A DNA stretch of 64,000 bases from assembly GCA_947446645.1 (NCBI GenBank), contig CANFHA010000004.1, forward strand, positions 62,001 to 126,000. Direction: 5' to 3'. This DNA is from Chitinophagaceae bacterium (GTDB taxonomy: Bacteria > Bacteroidota > Bacteroidia > Chitinophagales > Chitinophagaceae). Below are positions 63,458 to 64,000 of the stretch, in pieces; position 1 is the stretch's first letter, and the number at the start of each line of letters is the position of its first letter. The translations under genes and the position numbers were made by a program. The notes beneath the pieces were generated by a model. The model did not search any database. It had not been told where the DNA came from and saw nothing but the letters and a program-made list of their open reading frames with translations.

Positions 63458-64000
63458 TCACTTCTTATGAGCATGCCAAATCAATTCCTCTAGTTTACTT
63501 CTGGTTGGAATAATGCTAGCTCTATACGAACTCATCGGCCCCCATTCAGCTCGCTTGTCTTTTCTGTTCTCGGCCACTACGCTCCACAATATTCTCTTAT
63601 CCTTGCTTACTATATGAACTTTACTATAGGTCCCGCACATAGAGATGAAAAAAGAGGAATCAGGCAAAATCATAACATTTCCTCCTCTTCTGAATGAGGG
63701 TACTTTTTCAGGTGAATTGGGATCGGATTCAATAATACATGTATAGTCCCATACTTTTTCGGGAGCTATATTTTTCGCATTAGGGGGTGCCAGCACAACC
63801 ACATGCGGTATTCCACCAAGGGTACAGGATTTATTATTATAGAGGCACAAATACCCTTCTTGCGTCACCTTACAGCTGTGTTGACCGCAAAACAACTCAT
63901 TCGTCGCCACTTTATCTTTGATTCCTCCCTGGCCTCCTGAGTAAACGCTGCTTACAGTTCCTTCCGGATATTGTACCTTCAAAACACTATTTTCCATCCG
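63458..64000 (-). CDS. Arylsulfotransferase-like protein, C-terminal part (cut by window edge)
   Basis: The last ~180 residues of a protein whose start lies beyond the right edge; the ATG at 63995-63997 is probably internal. NELFCGQHSCKV and YLCLYNNKSC, followed by VWDYTC and NVMILPDSSFFIS, resemble the propeller end of arylsulfotransferase/ASST-like proteins, where GQH holds a catalytic-site histidine. Convergent with the GT-C gene. Family call is tentative. Confidence 0.55.
   Translation of the reverse strand, partial: RMENSVLKVQYPEGTVSSVYSGGQGGIKDKVATNELFCGQHSCKVTQEGYLCLYNNKSCTLGGIPHVVVLAPPNAKNIAPEKVWDYTCIIESDPNSPEKVPSFRRGGNVMILPDSSFFISMCGTYSKVHIVSKDKRILWSVVAENRKDKRAEWGPMSSYRASIIPTRSKLEELIWHAHKK

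Overview
The window looks like a chromosomal segment of a Bacteroidota bacterium, most likely from the Chitinophagia/Sphingobacteriia side (inference from gene types only). Support: three large secreted proteins carry type IX secretion C-terminal domains (one gliding-associated type B, two type A), several start-proximal promoters match the Bacteroidota -7 consensus TAnnTTTG, and Shine-Dalgarno sequences are mostly absent. No tRNA, rRNA, CRISPR array, transposase or integrase was found.

1-21 kb is mixed housekeeping and accessory DNA: the 5' part of gyrA (cut by the left edge) with DnaA-box-like 9-mers upstream; a 1276-aa type IX adhesin-like protein; a MocR regulator divergent from an EamA transporter, followed by ilvE, a GNAT acetyltransferase and a DinB-like protein; an ECF sigma factor with a probable membrane anti-sigma partner; an orphan HTH (terminase-small-subunit-like) gene behind a repeat-rich intergenic stretch; a 1759-aa type IX secreted protein; a DUF6580 membrane protein; and a second ECF sigma/membrane pair.

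21-33 kb holds a CDP-sugar cassette (rfbF, rfbG, 3,5-epimerase-like), an ALDH7-like dehydrogenase, uvrC, an FtsE/LolD-type ABC pair, a dicarboxylate/amino-acid symporter, a ParE-type toxin-antitoxin pair, a PLP desulfhydrase/deaminase and era.

33-64 kb is a surface-glycan region. A tightly packed eight-gene minus-strand operon (34.9-44.5 kb) encodes a membrane protein with a C-terminal LamG-like domain, NAD epimerase, HAD phosphatase, ThDP enzyme, HpcH/HpaI-type aldolase, SDR, a dehydroquinate-synthase-like sugar-phosphate cyclase and a GT2 transferase. This reads as a complete route to an unusual, perhaps carbocyclic, glycan building block and is my best candidate for an undescribed pathway. 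It faces a sugar C-methyltransferase-like gene. Next come an oxidoreductase/N-acetyltransferase/aminotransferase triad for an acetamido sugar, a GT2, an NHL-repeat secreted protein, a YfhO membrane protein, a WbqC/methyltransferase/GT2/acyltransferase operon, and a very unusual adenylate cyclase built on 21-residue coiled-coil repeats. The last part has an ACP/SDR/adenylation/acyltransferase/GH43-like cassette that probably makes and transfers an acyl or aminoacyl decoration, a GT-C membrane transferase, and an arylsulfotransferase-like gene cut by the right edge.
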